The notes under the pieces: model-generated
The model's database searches: none
What the model saw: the letters and a program-made list of their open reading frames with translations, nothing else
Told to the model about the DNA's origin: nothing
Shown here: piece by piece, positions 18,661-27,776 of the stretch
Numbering within the stretch: the first letter of the stretch is position 1
Layout of the letters: the number at the start of each line of letters is the position of its first letter
Made by a program: the position numbers and the translations under genes
Source: UBA3206 sp963623875
GTDB taxonomy: Bacteria > Bacillota_I > Bacilli_A > Acholeplasmatales > Anaeroplasmataceae
DNA length: 64,000 nt
NCBI GenBank assembly: GCA_963623875.1
Contig: CAVFNL010000008.1
Coordinates: 62,001-126,000, forward strand
Direction: 5' to 3'

Positions 18661-18685
18661 AAAGAAGGTTTTAGCCTTCTTTTTT
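18658..18685. terminator. Bidirectional terminator between phoR and rqcH
   Basis: AAAGAAGG (18661-18668) pairs with CCTTCTTT (18675-18682), with A-run before and T-run after, between two convergent genes. Confidence 0.85.
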
Positions 18686-20339
18686 ACCATTCTGTAATTG
18701 TTGATTTTAAATTATCTATAAAATCCTTTGAAGGATCAATATAGATAGTTTTTTGATTTGTATATGTTACAAAGCAAGCTTTTTTGCCAGGAATTTTTTT
18801 GATATAGCGAACTTGCGTGTAATCAATAGCTACTGATGAGGAATCTTTATATGTTGAATAATATGACGCAATCATGGCGGCGCTTCTTATGTCAGTTTCT
18901 GTAAGTTCACCATCTTTTGAAACTACAACATGTGACCCTGGCGCATCTTTTACATGAAACCAAGTATCGTTATATTTTGCAAGTTTATGAGTGACAATTT
19001 CATTTTGAATATTATTTTTTCCAACATATATTTTAGTATTATCATCTAGTTCATACGTTAGTATTTTAGTTTTTACTTTTCTTTTCTTTTTGTTTTGGTT
19101 TTTCTTAATATATTTTAATTCAACAAGTTCATTTTCAATTTCTAAAATATCAAACATATTTGCATTTTGTAGTTGTGAATAAATAATTTTAAAATAATTT
19201 AGATCGTCGTTTGCTATTTGTAATTGTTCATGAATATGTAGGATAGCATTTTTAGCTTTTTGATATTTTTTATAATATAACTTTGAGTTATCAATTATGT
19301 TATATTTTTTATCAAGAGGAATTATTATATTTTCATTTGTGTAATAATTTAATGCGGATATTTCATCACTTTTTTCTTTTACGTGAGCATATTGTAATAA
19401 TAATTCACCATATAATTTATATTTATCTAAATTATTAGCATTATCTAATTCAATTTGCAATTTAGAAATTTTTTCTTCTAATCTTTTAATTTTAGATTTG
19501 ATTGTAGAAAAAAGATTGGATGACTTTTCTTTAATACGTTCCTTTAAAGCTTTATCATAAAAAATATCATCAAGCATTGTAGATATCATATCGTATGTTT
19601 TAACTGTATTATATCCTATGTTTGTAAAATAATAATCAAGTTTATTATTATCTAAAAATGTTTGAGCAGAAGAGGTGGTTTGAATCATGTCGTAAAATGT
19701 TTTTGCAGGATTGTCTTGATTCATAATAAAACTTGCGGTTTTAAAAGAAAGCCCATTAAAAATATTTTGTAAAGCTTTAGAGTCTATTGCACTTGATACT
19801 TTATCTTTCAAAGTTTCATAATCTAGTGTTGATGGATCAATTTTATTAGCATTTGTATAAGGCTCGTAAGATGCATTTGGAAAAATAATACGTTTTGATT
19901 CGATTGAATTTTCTTTTTTATATGCATCAATTATAAATCCGTTTTTACAAAGGATTATATTTGAATCTTTACCCATAAGTTCAATGAATAAAGAAGTATA
20001 TTGCATATCTCCAATTTCATTTATCCCCTTAGTCTTTATTTCAATAATTCTATCACATGAAATTGTAGATATATCTAGAATAATACTTCCTTCTAAATGC
20101 TTTCTAAGTAACATAGTAAATGCTTTAGGAACTAGAGGGTATTCATATTTTTTATTTGTTAAGTGAATTCTATAATATTGATTTGACGCACTAAGCAACA
20201 AATTATAATTTTTAAAATTCGAACGTACTTGGAAAATATAATCAGATTCAGAGACTTCAAGTACTTTATTAATTTTACCACCTATTAAGCAGTTTAATTC
20301 ACTTGCTGTTTTATATAACATTAATCCATCTAATGGCAT
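18684..20339 (-). CDS. rqcH: RqcH / NFACT ribosome-rescue protein
   Basis: Homologue of Rqc2 that binds split 50S subunits with peptidyl-tRNA and adds C-terminal alanine tails to stalled chains. Start placed at 20339 (MPLDGLMLYK, the family's N-terminus) with GGAG eight bases upstream; 551 residues. The NFACT-N domain holds D96-R97 in SCDRIIEIK, which correspond to the DR pair needed for tailing in B. subtilis. A coiled-coil arm spans roughly 280-400, and the NFACT-R region near 440-545 contains YVGKNNIQNE and KDAPGSHVVV. Older annotations call it fibronectin-binding protein FbpA. Confidence 0.94.
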   Translation of the reverse strand: MPLDGLMLYKTASELNCLIGGKINKVLEVSESDYIFQVRSNFKNYNLLLSASNQYYRIHLTNKKYEYPLVPKAFTMLLRKHLEGSIILDISTISCDRIIEIKTKGINEIGDMQYTSLFIELMGKDSNIILCKNGFIIDAYKKENSIESKRIIFPNASYEPYTNANKIDPSTLDYETLKDKVSSAIDSKALQNIFNGLSFKTASFIMNQDNPAKTFYDMIQTTSSAQTFLDNNKLDYYFTNIGYNTVKTYDMISTMLDDIFYDKALKERIKEKSSNLFSTIKSKIKRLEEKISKLQIELDNANNLDKYKLYGELLLQYAHVKEKSDEISALNYYTNENIIIPLDKKYNIIDNSKLYYKKYQKAKNAILHIHEQLQIANDDLNYFKIIYSQLQNANMFDILEIENELVELKYIKKNQNKKKRKVKTKILTYELDDNTKIYVGKNNIQNEIVTHKLAKYNDTWFHVKDAPGSHVVVSKDGELTETDIRSAAMIASYYSTYKDSSSVAIDYTQVRYIKKIPGKKACFVTYTNQKTIYIDPSKDFIDNLKSTITEW

Positions 20340-20361
20340 TTTAACAACTCCAATCAAGTGT

Positions 20362-20386
20362 ATTATAGCAATCTTTGTGATATAAT
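20362..20386. promoter_or_regulatory. Divergent -10 elements between rqcH and the acetyltransferase gene
   Basis: ATTATA at 20362-20367 is a TATAAT -10 on the minus strand for rqcH, and TATAAT at 20381-20386 is a -10 on the plus strand. Neither has a clear -35, so only the -10 boxes are supported. Confidence 0.4.
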
Positions 20387-20407
20387 TAAAGAAAATGGTG
20401 ACAATTT

Positions 20408-21109
20408 ATGGAAGATAAAGAAATGTTTTTTGATATAGATGAGATGTATGATTGTGAATTTTCTTGTTTTAAAAAAAATAAAGGGAATACAGTGTTTTCT
20501 GATAAGAAAAATCAAAATCTTGAAAGGGCTAATTATTTATCATTAAAATATTATAGTGATGACGTAATATTTAATTATATAAAATCAAGAGCGCAAGAGC
20601 CTTATATAATTATTAAATCAATGGATAAAATCCTAGATTATCAATTAAAAGATTTTATGTGTGTAAAGTATAACTATTTCAAAATAGAAAATGATGCATA
20701 TGAAAAATATTACAATAAAGAATTTAATGTAGAGATTGTAAATTCTAAAAACATTCATATTTTAGGTGAGTTAATCCTTAAATCAACGCATGACGAAAGA
20801 ATAAAGAATAGAATTTTAGATGCGATTTTAAAAACTTACGACTTAACATATTTTGTTATTTTTTATAAAAGAAAACCAATAGGTTATGTTAGCCTATATA
20901 ATTATTATGAATACGGAAAAATAGAAGATTTATACATTTTAGAAGAACATAGAGGGCTTAATGCTTCAAAACATTTGTTGTCAGCTATAATTATGAGTAG
21001 TAGTGCTACTACATTCTACGTATTATCAACTCTTGATGAATATTATAGACATATAGGATTTTTGCATGAGGGAGAAGTTTATTTTTATTTTAAATATTTT
21101 GTTGTTTAA
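20408..21109 (+). CDS. GNAT-type acetyltransferase
   Basis: The C-terminal half (about 105-233) has a GNAT pattern: a strand with KPIGYVSLYNYYEYGKIEDLYI followed by LEEHRGLNASKHLLSAII, matching the acetyl-CoA-binding V-x-P-x-x-R-G-x-G region in a weakened form, and a late FYVLSTLDEYYRHIGF segment where GNAT proteins often have the YxxxGF motif. The N-terminal 100 residues are not recognisable. GGTGA lies 7 bases before the ATG. Its target is unknown. Divergent from rqcH. Confidence 0.65.
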   Translation: MEDKEMFFDIDEMYDCEFSCFKKNKGNTVFSDKKNQNLERANYLSLKYYSDDVIFNYIKSRAQEPYIIIKSMDKILDYQLKDFMCVKYNYFKIENDAYEKYYNKEFNVEIVNSKNIHILGELILKSTHDERIKNRILDAILKTYDLTYFVIFYKRKPIGYVSLYNYYEYGKIEDLYILEEHRGLNASKHLLSAIIMSSSATTFYVLSTLDEYYRHIGFLHEGEVYFYFKYFVV

Positions 21110-21157
21110 TTACAAAATAAAATATGATATTATTTAATTAAAGAAAAGAGGGATTTT

Positions 21158-21685
21158 ATGAGTATTATTTTAGATGATTATTTAATGAATGAAGAAATAT
21201 CTGAAGATGACATTTTAGATCTTGTAGAATCTAAAATACCTAATCTTTATTTTGTTGCGCCACTTTTAAAAATGGAAGGAGTGCTATTTGATGATAGAAA
21301 ATATTTTGATCTTTTTTCAAAAGTATTAATTCTTCGTGGGGAAGATAAAATTTTAGATGTCTACAATTTATTATTCTTTTGGTTAAAAGATTATAATTTG
21401 CCAGGTTCACTACAAATTAGGGAATTTTTAATACATACTGAGCGTAAAAAATTTATGGCAGGAGTTTATGCCGCAATAATTTTAGCTCATGATGATGAAA
21501 ATGAAGATTGGTTATCTAATTTATTATCTACACTTGCAGAACGTGATAATGGTGAAGTTGGAAATATGTGTGAATATATGATTGATAATGAAGAATATGA
21601 AAATAGTTATATTCAGTTATTGGATTTAATTGAAAAATCTGCCAATATTGACGAATTTGATGAGGATTTTAGCGTAGAAGAGTAG
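21158..21685 (+). CDS. Hypothetical acidic helical protein
   Basis: 175 residues with no family I recognise. The product is strongly acidic and predicted mostly alpha-helical, with no signal peptide and no membrane span, and ends in an Asp/Glu-rich tail (DEFDEDFSVEE). A repeat-like feel (LLFFWLKDYNLPG, LLSTLAERDNGE, LLDLIEKSANIDE) may mean a helical-repeat scaffold. AGAGGGA precedes the ATG. The stop codon lies inside a terminator hairpin. Confidence 0.75.
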   Translation: MSIILDDYLMNEEISEDDILDLVESKIPNLYFVAPLLKMEGVLFDDRKYFDLFSKVLILRGEDKILDVYNLLFFWLKDYNLPGSLQIREFLIHTERKKFMAGVYAAIILAHDDENEDWLSNLLSTLAERDNGEVGNMCEYMIDNEEYENSYIQLLDLIEKSANIDEFDEDFSVEE

Positions 21686-21703
21686 TTTTAACTGCTCTTT
21701 TTT
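21678..21703 (+). terminator. Terminator overlapping the end of the hypothetical gene
   Basis: AAGAGTAG (21678-21685) pairs with CTGCTCTT (21692-21699), followed by T. The left arm contains the stop codon. Confidence 0.75.
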
Positions 21704-21771
21704 ATTTAAAGATTGAATAAAATACTACAATTTGGTAAAATGTTTTTGTATTTGAAAAGGATATGGTGAAT

Positions 21772-22857
21772 ATGAAATTAGGATTATGCGGATATGGAAT
21801 TATAGGTAGAGGAGTATTTACCTTAGTTTCTAATATTAAAGAAAAATATAATTTAGAAATAAAAAAAGTGTTTGATCTTCCAAACAAAAAAGAAATGTTA
21901 CAAGACTTACTTGTAACAGATATTAATGATGTTATTTTTGATGATGAAATTGAAACTGTTATTGAAGCATTAGGGGGACATGATCTTCCATACCAAGTTA
22001 TTTCTGGTTCATTAAAGAAAGGTAAGAATGTTATAACTTCAAATAAAGAAGTAGTATCAGCTCATCTTGAGGAATTCTTAACGCTTGCAAAAGAGAATAA
22101 TTGTTCATTTTTATTTGAAGCATCAGTTGGTGGAGGAATTCCTATTATTCGTTCCTTAATTGATAATAGTAAAATAAATGAAATCAACGATATTTTTGGT
22201 ATTTTAAATGGTACTACAAATTATATTTTAACTAAGATGAGTGATGAGAACTTATCTTTTGAAGATGCATTAAATCTTGCAAAGAAAAATGGATTTGCAG
22301 AAGCTAATCCTGCTGCAGACCTTGAAGGTCTTGATGGAGTAAGAAAAATCAATATACTATCATCACTTGCTTATGAAGGAAATATATTAAATGATGATAT
22401 TTTCCATTATGGAATTACTTCTGTTACAAAAGAAATTTTAGATGATATTAAATCTAGAGGATATGTGTTAAAATTTGTTTGTTCATCTCACAGAGATGGA
22501 AATGATGTAACAATCCGTGTTGAACCAACTATGGTACCATTTTCTCATCCTCTTGCGACAGTTAAAAATGAATTTAATGCTGTGCAATTTACAGGATCTA
22601 CAAATGATACCCTACTTTTCTATGGTAAAGGTGCTGGATCAATTCCTACTGCATCTGCAATAATTGCTGACTTAGTCGCAATTATCGAAGGAAGAGGTAA
22701 AATTTCATACACTAACAAAAATAAGCTTAATATCAATCGTAAGAAGAATTTAGAAGGAAGTTACTACGTGATTGACAGACTTGGTAATATTGAAATTAAA
22801 TCTAATATTACAAATGATACATTAGAGGCTTCTAAATTCTACGCAAGAATTATTTAA
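21772..22857 (+). CDS. hom: Homoserine dehydrogenase (short form without ACT domain)
   Basis: Reduces aspartate semialdehyde to homoserine, the branch toward threonine and methionine. Start set at 21772 because MKLGLCGYGIIGRG begins the NAD(P)-binding Rossmann fold; ATG 21763 is an alternative. The catalytic domain shows TSNKEVVSAH, GILNGTTNYILTKM and ADLEGLDGVRKINILSSLAYEG. The protein has 361 residues and ends right after the catalytic domain, so the C-terminal ACT domain that gives threonine inhibition in ~430-residue homologues is missing. No thrB/thrC lies nearby. Confidence 0.93.
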   Translation: MKLGLCGYGIIGRGVFTLVSNIKEKYNLEIKKVFDLPNKKEMLQDLLVTDINDVIFDDEIETVIEALGGHDLPYQVISGSLKKGKNVITSNKEVVSAHLEEFLTLAKENNCSFLFEASVGGGIPIIRSLIDNSKINEINDIFGILNGTTNYILTKMSDENLSFEDALNLAKKNGFAEANPAADLEGLDGVRKINILSSLAYEGNILNDDIFHYGITSVTKEILDDIKSRGYVLKFVCSSHRDGNDVTIRVEPTMVPFSHPLATVKNEFNAVQFTGSTNDTLLFYGKGAGSIPTASAIIADLVAIIEGRGKISYTNKNKLNINRKKNLEGSYYVIDRLGNIEIKSNITNDTLEASKFYARII

Positions 22858-22858
22858 T

Positions 22859-23503
22859 ATGAAAAGTTTAAAAATAAATTTTATTATTGCTACTATATTT
22901 TTGGTTTTAAATCTTGTATTAATACCACTTGGTATATATGCAAATCATCAATCACTAAATTTATATTTGGCTATAGTAGGATCTATATTAATCCCTTTTA
23001 TTTTACCATGTGCACAAATTGTATTTAAAAAAGATTGGCCAATGTTATTCCAAATTATAATATGCTTACATACATTTATGGGACTATCTTTTTCAACAAC
23101 ATTTAATATGTATATGTATTATAAAAATTGGGATATGATATTGCATGGCCTTTTTGGCGTAGAAGCTCTAGCTTTTGGATATTATATAATACTACAATAT
23201 GATATGATAAAACTTCCTATCTACATTAAAATATTGTTGTTATTAACATTTGTATTAGGACTAGCGGCATTTTGGGAAATCATTGAATTTACTTTTAGTA
23301 ATATTACTGGAAATGATGTTCAACATGTTTTTGATGAAAGAGAAAAAAATGGTGTATATGATACTATGTGGGATATAATAATTGCACTTATTACATCATC
23401 GATAACAATTGTTTTATTTTTAATAGATAAATTATTTAATAAAAAATTAATGAATTTAATTTATAAAAGCCTAAATTATGAAGAAAAGAGTGATTTAAAG
23501 TGA
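22859..23503 (+). CDS. YjdF/DUF2238-like integral membrane protein
   Basis: A 214-residue protein with about six membrane helices. The helix pattern and conserved polar residues within membranes, DMILHGLFGVEALAFGYY, FWEIIEF and DTMWDIIIALI, resemble the YjdF/DUF2238 family (D-x-x-x-H, W-E-I-x-E and D-T-x-x-D signatures). The function of that family is unknown. It starts one base after the hom stop and overlaps the DUF1294 gene by four bases, so all three are likely cotranscribed. Confidence 0.7.
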   Translation: MKSLKINFIIATIFLVLNLVLIPLGIYANHQSLNLYLAIVGSILIPFILPCAQIVFKKDWPMLFQIIICLHTFMGLSFSTTFNMYMYYKNWDMILHGLFGVEALAFGYYIILQYDMIKLPIYIKILLLLTFVLGLAAFWEIIEFTFSNITGNDVQHVFDEREKNGVYDTMWDIIIALITSSITIVLFLIDKLFNKKLMNLIYKSLNYEEKSDLK

Positions 23504-23796
23504 CATTTAATAAAATACTTTTGATTATATATGTTATTTGGATCTTATTAGTATCAATTATAACTTTAATTTTATACGCTAAAGACAAGAAGATGGCTAC
23601 TAAAAATTCTGGTCCAAATAGAATTAAAGAAAAAACATTACTATCAACTACATGCCTTGGTGGCGCGTTTGGTGCATTTATTGCAAGAATTTTATTTAGG
23701 CATAAAACAAACAAAATATATTTTTCAATTGTTATATATTTATCTTTATTCCTTCAAGCTGCAGGACTTGGGTTCCTAATAGCTATGGCAATATGA
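23500..23796 (+). CDS. DUF1294 family small membrane protein
   Basis: 98 residues with two or three membrane helices and the DUF1294 pattern: Y-x-K-D-K-x-x-A near the start (YAKDKKMATK), RIKEKTLL, a glycine motif LGGAFGAFIA, and FRHKTNK followed by a final hydrophobic stretch. Role unknown in the literature I know. It starts with GTG (23500) or uses the overlap with the preceding gene; AAAGAG is the nearest ribosome binding site. Confidence 0.8.
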   Translation: MTFNKILLIIYVIWILLVSIITLILYAKDKKMATKNSGPNRIKEKTLLSTTCLGGAFGAFIARILFRHKTNKIYFSIVIYLSLFLQAAGLGFLIAMAI

Positions 23797-23809
23797 GAGG
23801 AGATTTTTT

Positions 23810-24025
23810 ATGGGAAAAGAAAAAACTTCTTTAGAAAAATCACATTCTAAATTATCTAATACTAAACTTACATTTATTTGTATTTTGTTATCTATTGGTT
23901 TTGTTTTTATATTTGCTGGGTTAGCTTTGGTTGATTCTTATAAGGCAGTAGGTATTACAGTTTCTCTAATAGCTTTAGTGGTTTCTTTATTTGGACTTAT
24001 TTTAGTACAAAAATTTACAAGATAA
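23810..24025 (+). CDS. Hypothetical small membrane protein (71 residues)
   Basis: A short basic N-terminus (about 20 residues, Lys/Ser-rich) is followed by two hydrophobic helices near 22-44 and 46-66, and a KFTR tail. GAGGAG precedes the ATG and a perfect terminator follows the stop, so expression is well supported although the family is not recognised. Last gene of the hom unit. Confidence 0.7.
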   Translation: MGKEKTSLEKSHSKLSNTKLTFICILLSIGFVFIFAGLALVDSYKAVGITVSLIALVVSLFGLILVQKFTR

Positions 24026-24049
24026 GGCATATTAAATATGCCTTTTATT
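24024..24049 (+). terminator. Terminator of the hom unit
   Basis: AGGCATAT (24024-24031) and ATATGCCT (24035-24042) form a perfect 8-base stem with a TAA loop, followed by TTTATTT. Confidence 0.85.
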
Positions 24050-24072
24050 TCTTTATGGAAGTAGGTGATTTT

Positions 24073-24927
24073 ATGCAAGTATCAGGACTTATTTATGATA
24101 TTGATATCAATAATAGAATATTTTCGTTGAAGTGTGGAAAGAATTTAAAATACTTTTATTGTAGTAATGGATTAATGAGAAAATTCAAAAAATATTTATT
24201 TGAAGGAATTCTTGTATCTTTTGTTTGTGAGGATATATGCGTTAACAAGAATAATGTATTAGTATATCAAGTTAATTTCTTTAAAGAAATTGATTCTGTA
24301 TACAAGTCTTTCAGGGTTAAGCATTATTCTAAACCAAGAATATCTAGTGAATTAAAAGATTTTGTTAATACCCTAGATAATTTAATGTTTATCGACTTAG
24401 AGATGTCAATGCCTGGGTATAATAATGCACCAAAGGATTTTTTGATTGAACTAATTCAAGCATCATACATAATAACTGATAAAAACTTTAATGCAATTAC
24501 AAAAACTAATCTTCATATATTACCAACTATTAATAAATTTTTAACTGATAGATGTATGGATTTTTTAAATATAACATATGATGAATTACAATTTAAAGCT
24601 GTACCGTTTAAGAAATTTTATAATCAGTTTAAAAAAGATATAATAAAATATAATCCTACGATTATAATTTTTGGTAAAAACGATAAACTTTTTTTAGAAA
24701 AAGCATATAAAACTAATAATGTTTCAAGTTTGCAGCAGTATACTAGGTTTGTTAATTTATCTCAATTATTAAAAAATTATTACGAATTATCGCAAGACCC
24801 AGGGCTTTTTAAATCTTATGAGCTGATGTATAAAACAGCATTGCCTACTCAGAAACATGATGCATTTGAGGATGCATATTATACATATTTAGTATTTAAA
24901 AAATTTAGAGAAGAACTGAATAAATAA
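24073..24927 (+). CDS. DEDDh-type 3'-5' exonuclease-like protein
   Basis: The start at 24073 (MQVSGL) is chosen because GGTGA lies five bases upstream; the ATG at 24055 sits against the terminator. The C-terminal two thirds carry exonuclease motifs: FIDLEMSMPG (D-x-E) near 106-115, FGKNDKLFLEKA as the second acidic motif, and QKHDAFEDAYYTYLVF with the H-x4-D of the DEDDh class. The first 90 residues are unlike known exonucleases and may be a small beta domain. The substrate (RNA or DNA) is unclear. 284 residues. Confidence 0.75.
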   Translation: MQVSGLIYDIDINNRIFSLKCGKNLKYFYCSNGLMRKFKKYLFEGILVSFVCEDICVNKNNVLVYQVNFFKEIDSVYKSFRVKHYSKPRISSELKDFVNTLDNLMFIDLEMSMPGYNNAPKDFLIELIQASYIITDKNFNAITKTNLHILPTINKFLTDRCMDFLNITYDELQFKAVPFKKFYNQFKKDIIKYNPTIIIFGKNDKLFLEKAYKTNNVSSLQQYTRFVNLSQLLKNYYELSQDPGLFKSYELMYKTALPTQKHDAFEDAYYTYLVFKKFREELNK

Positions 24928-24930
24928 AAA

Positions 24931-24958
24931 GCACTTACATTTGTAAGTGCATTTTTTT
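24931..24958. terminator. Bidirectional terminator between exonuclease gene and RNase J gene
   Basis: GCACTTAC (24931-24938) pairs with GTAAGTGC (24943-24950); A-run on the left and T-run on the right between convergent genes. Confidence 0.9.
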
Positions 24959-26648
24959 AAGCTTTAACAGTCATAAATATAGGTATAACTATAGGCTTTC
25001 TATCTGTTTTAGATTTTATAAAGTTTTGTAAATCTAAAGATATATCATTTCTTAATTGAGGTGTTATCTTAGCACCTTTTTTGATTCTTTGGATTAAATC
25101 ATTTTTAACAAATTCGATAAATGATTTTGTAAGAGCCTCACTATCCTTCATGTATATAAAACCACGTGATACAACTTGAGGTTCTACGATAAGCTCTAGT
25201 GTCTTCTCGTTTAGAGTAAATATAATAGAGAAAAGTCCATCTTCAGAAAGAGTACGTCTTTCTTGAATCAAACTATTATCTATATCACCAATACGTGTTC
25301 CATCAATGTATACTTCGCCAGCTTGTACTTTTTGGTATGCAACTCTATATGAATCATTTTTGAAGCACAACACATCACCACATTCAAGTATTATATTGTT
25401 TTCAGGTTTAACACCGCATTCAATCGCAAGTTCGGTGTGAACCTTTTGCATTCTATATTCTCCATGAACAGGAACAAAATATTTTGGTTTTACAAGAGAT
25501 TGCATAAGCTTTAAATCACCTTGACTTGCATGTCCAGAGGCATGTGTGTCATTAAGAGGTGAGTTAGTAATAACATTACATCCGTTTTTGAATAATTGAT
25601 TGATAGTTTTGTTTACACCCTCTTGATTTCCAGGAATTGGAGAAGAAGAGAATATAACAGTATCTCCTGGAATCAATTTTATTGATCTATGAGAACCATT
25701 TGCGATTCTTGATAAGGCCGCAAGTGGTTCACCTTGAGAACCTGTAACAAGTAATGTTACTTCGTTAGGTTTAAGACCATTGATAGCTTGTGAATCAATA
25801 ATTGTTTCAGGCTTAGCTTTGATATGACCAATTCTCATACCAACTTCAATGGTTTTTTCCATTGATCTTCCGAATACACAAACTTTTCTGTTGTTTTCTT
25901 CTGAAATCTTAATTATTTGTTGAACACGGTACATATTAGAAGCAAACGTTGCGACAATAATACGTGAATCAATATGAGAGAATAAGTCTCTTAAAGATTG
26001 TTCTACAACTTTTTCTGATTTAGTAAAACCATCAACGGTAGCATTAGTAGAATCAGCTAGCATACATAAGCAGCCTTGTTCACCTAATTTTGCGAGTTTT
26101 TCAAATTCTACACCAGGTCCTATTGGAGTAAAGTCAAATTTGAAATCTCCTGTGTGGAATATATTTCCATATTTTGTATGAAATACAAAACCATAAGAAT
26201 CAGGAATAGAGTGATTTAATCTAATTGTTGAAACAGAACAATTAATGAACTTAAAAATACTATTTTCATTATATGTAATAATTTCGGGTATTTTTATATC
26301 TTTATATTCTGAAAGTTTATTTAAAATTAAATCTATTGCGACTCCTGCCGCATATATCTTTGGTATTTTTACTTGCATTAATAAGAATGGAATACCACCA
26401 ATATGGTCTTCGTGTCCGTGAGTTATAAAAAGACCTACTATTTTTTCTTGATTGTTTCTTAAATATGTGAAATCTGGAATAACATAATCAACACCTAACA
26501 AATGTTCATCTGGGAAAAGGATTCCGGCATCAACTATGAATAATTGGTCATGAATGTCAAAAACATAACAATTCATACCAACCTTTCCAAGACCACCTAA
26601 AGCGTAAAAACCAATTTCGTCTTTACCTTTGATTCTTGCACTAGTCAT
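24957..26648 (-). CDS. rnj: Ribonuclease J
   Basis: Metallo-beta-lactamase/beta-CASP RNase with endonuclease and 5'-3' exonuclease activity, central to mRNA turnover and 16S maturation in Firmicutes. The zinc motif HGHEDH is at 77-82, LNHSIPDSYGF and HTGDF follow, the beta-CASP region has FASNMYRVQQII and SSSPIPGNQ, and VPVHGEYRM near 390 supplies a late conserved His. The 563-residue length is typical. AGGAGG is 5-8 bases before the ATG. Only one paralogue is in this window, so RNase J1 versus J2 is not decided. Confidence 0.96.
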   Translation of the reverse strand: MTSARIKGKDEIGFYALGGLGKVGMNCYVFDIHDQLFIVDAGILFPDEHLLGVDYVIPDFTYLRNNQEKIVGLFITHGHEDHIGGIPFLLMQVKIPKIYAAGVAIDLILNKLSEYKDIKIPEIITYNENSIFKFINCSVSTIRLNHSIPDSYGFVFHTKYGNIFHTGDFKFDFTPIGPGVEFEKLAKLGEQGCLCMLADSTNATVDGFTKSEKVVEQSLRDLFSHIDSRIIVATFASNMYRVQQIIKISEENNRKVCVFGRSMEKTIEVGMRIGHIKAKPETIIDSQAINGLKPNEVTLLVTGSQGEPLAALSRIANGSHRSIKLIPGDTVIFSSSPIPGNQEGVNKTINQLFKNGCNVITNSPLNDTHASGHASQGDLKLMQSLVKPKYFVPVHGEYRMQKVHTELAIECGVKPENNIILECGDVLCFKNDSYRVAYQKVQAGEVYIDGTRIGDIDNSLIQERRTLSEDGLFSIIFTLNEKTLELIVEPQVVSRGFIYMKDSEALTKSFIEFVKNDLIQRIKKGAKITPQLRNDISLDLQNFIKSKTDRKPIVIPIFMTVKA

Positions 26649-26701
26649 TATTATCCTCCTACTTTTATTTAGTTTATAAAATAAGTTTTTTATACTAAAA
26701 G

Positions 26702-26707
26702 ATTATA
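26702..26707 (-). promoter_or_regulatory. -10 element for the RNase J gene
   Basis: ATTATA on the plus strand reads TATAAT on the minus strand, about 54 bases upstream of the start codon. No convincing -35 is seen. Confidence 0.4.
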
Positions 26708-26745
26708 CTATATTTTTTTTCTAAATGCTAGAAAAATAAATGAAA

Positions 26746-26769
26746 AATCTAGCCTTTTTTAGCTAGATT
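26746..26769 (-). terminator. Terminator of the alpha/beta hydrolase gene
   Basis: On the minus strand AATCTAGC and GCTAGATT form a perfect 8-base stem just after the hydrolase stop, followed by TTTCATTT. It separates the hydrolase from the RNase J gene. Confidence 0.8.
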
Positions 26770-26770
26770 A

Positions 26771-27664
26771 TTATTTATTAATGAAGTTTAAGAAATCATT
26801 GTAGATATCATTCTTACAATCTTCATTTAATAATTCATGTCGTAGATTTTTATATTCTTTTAAAGTTAAATCTTTAAAACCTTGTTTGTTAAGTAATTTT
26901 TGAGATAAATTAACACCTTTATTGCCACCTACAACTGGATCATCTGAACCATATAGAAGAAGAATTGGTATATTTGAAACAGAACTTTTATATTTATTTT
27001 TTCTTCCTATTTTATGTAGTAAGTGATGTAAGTCGTTATAAGCAGAATTTGTAAATTCAATTCCACAAAGTTTATCTTTTTTATAATTTTCTACATTTTC
27101 TTTAGATAAACTTAGCCAAGACAGTTTATCACCATCTTTTGATGATTTTTCAAATGGTCCTAATGTAATATTATGTAAAAATTTTGAATATTTATGTTTG
27201 CCTTTAAATGTTTTAGTGATATTTGAGAAAAATATAGCCATAAATGCTAATCTGTTGTAGTTAGGGAAACCTGAAAGAACGACTTTACCATATAGATTAG
27301 AATTTTTAAATATTACATTTCTTGTGATTATTGAACCCATTGAATGTCCATAGATTATAAGATTGTCAATTTTTAATTCATCTTTAATATATTTAGATAT
27401 TTCAACTTGATCTAAAATTAATGCTTCATAACCTTTATTTACTTTAAAAAATCCTAATTCTTTAGCATTTTCACCATGCCCTCTCAAATCTGATGTTACG
27501 CATGCATAACCATTTTTATTTAGGAATTTCGCAAAATCTTCGTATCTATTTTGGTGTTCTTGCATTCCGTGAACAATTTGAACGCAACCTTTAGGATTAT
27601 CTATATTGTATATTTTTAGATATAATGTTTCGCCATCAAATGATGTTAGTTTTGTATATTCCAT
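26771..27664 (-). CDS. Alpha/beta hydrolase (monoacylglycerol lipase / lysophospholipase type)
   Basis: Predicted serine hydrolase of the Hydrolase_4 (serine aminopeptidase S33) family. Start set at 27664 (MEYTKL) with GGAGG eight bases upstream. The 297-residue chain has the oxyanion motif VHGMQEHQNRY (31-41), RGHGEN (61-66), the nucleophile S108 in YGHSMGS, a likely acid in LLLYGSDDPVVG and the catalytic His in LRHELLNE near the end. No signal peptide, so probably cytoplasmic or membrane-peripheral. The substrate is unknown; monoglycerides are the best guess by family. Confidence 0.88.
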   Translation of the reverse strand: MEYTKLTSFDGETLYLKIYNIDNPKGCVQIVHGMQEHQNRYEDFAKFLNKNGYACVTSDLRGHGENAKELGFFKVNKGYEALILDQVEISKYIKDELKIDNLIIYGHSMGSIITRNVIFKNSNLYGKVVLSGFPNYNRLAFMAIFFSNITKTFKGKHKYSKFLHNITLGPFEKSSKDGDKLSWLSLSKENVENYKKDKLCGIEFTNSAYNDLHHLLHKIGRKNKYKSSVSNIPILLLYGSDDPVVGGNKGVNLSQKLLNKQGFKDLTLKEYKNLRHELLNEDCKNDIYNDFLNFINK

Positions 27665-27689
27665 TATTTTTTCCTCCACTTTTGAACTT

Positions 27690-27695
27690 ATTATA
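27690..27695 (-). promoter_or_regulatory. -10 element for the alpha/beta hydrolase gene
   Basis: ATTATA on the plus strand is TATAAT on the minus strand, 26 bases upstream of the start codon; the -35 position is weak. Confidence 0.4.
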
Positions 27696-27776
27696 AAGTA
27701 TTTTCTTGCTTTAAACCACATAAATATTTAGAAAAATTAGAAATTAAATAATACTTTAATTAATATCAAACTAAAA

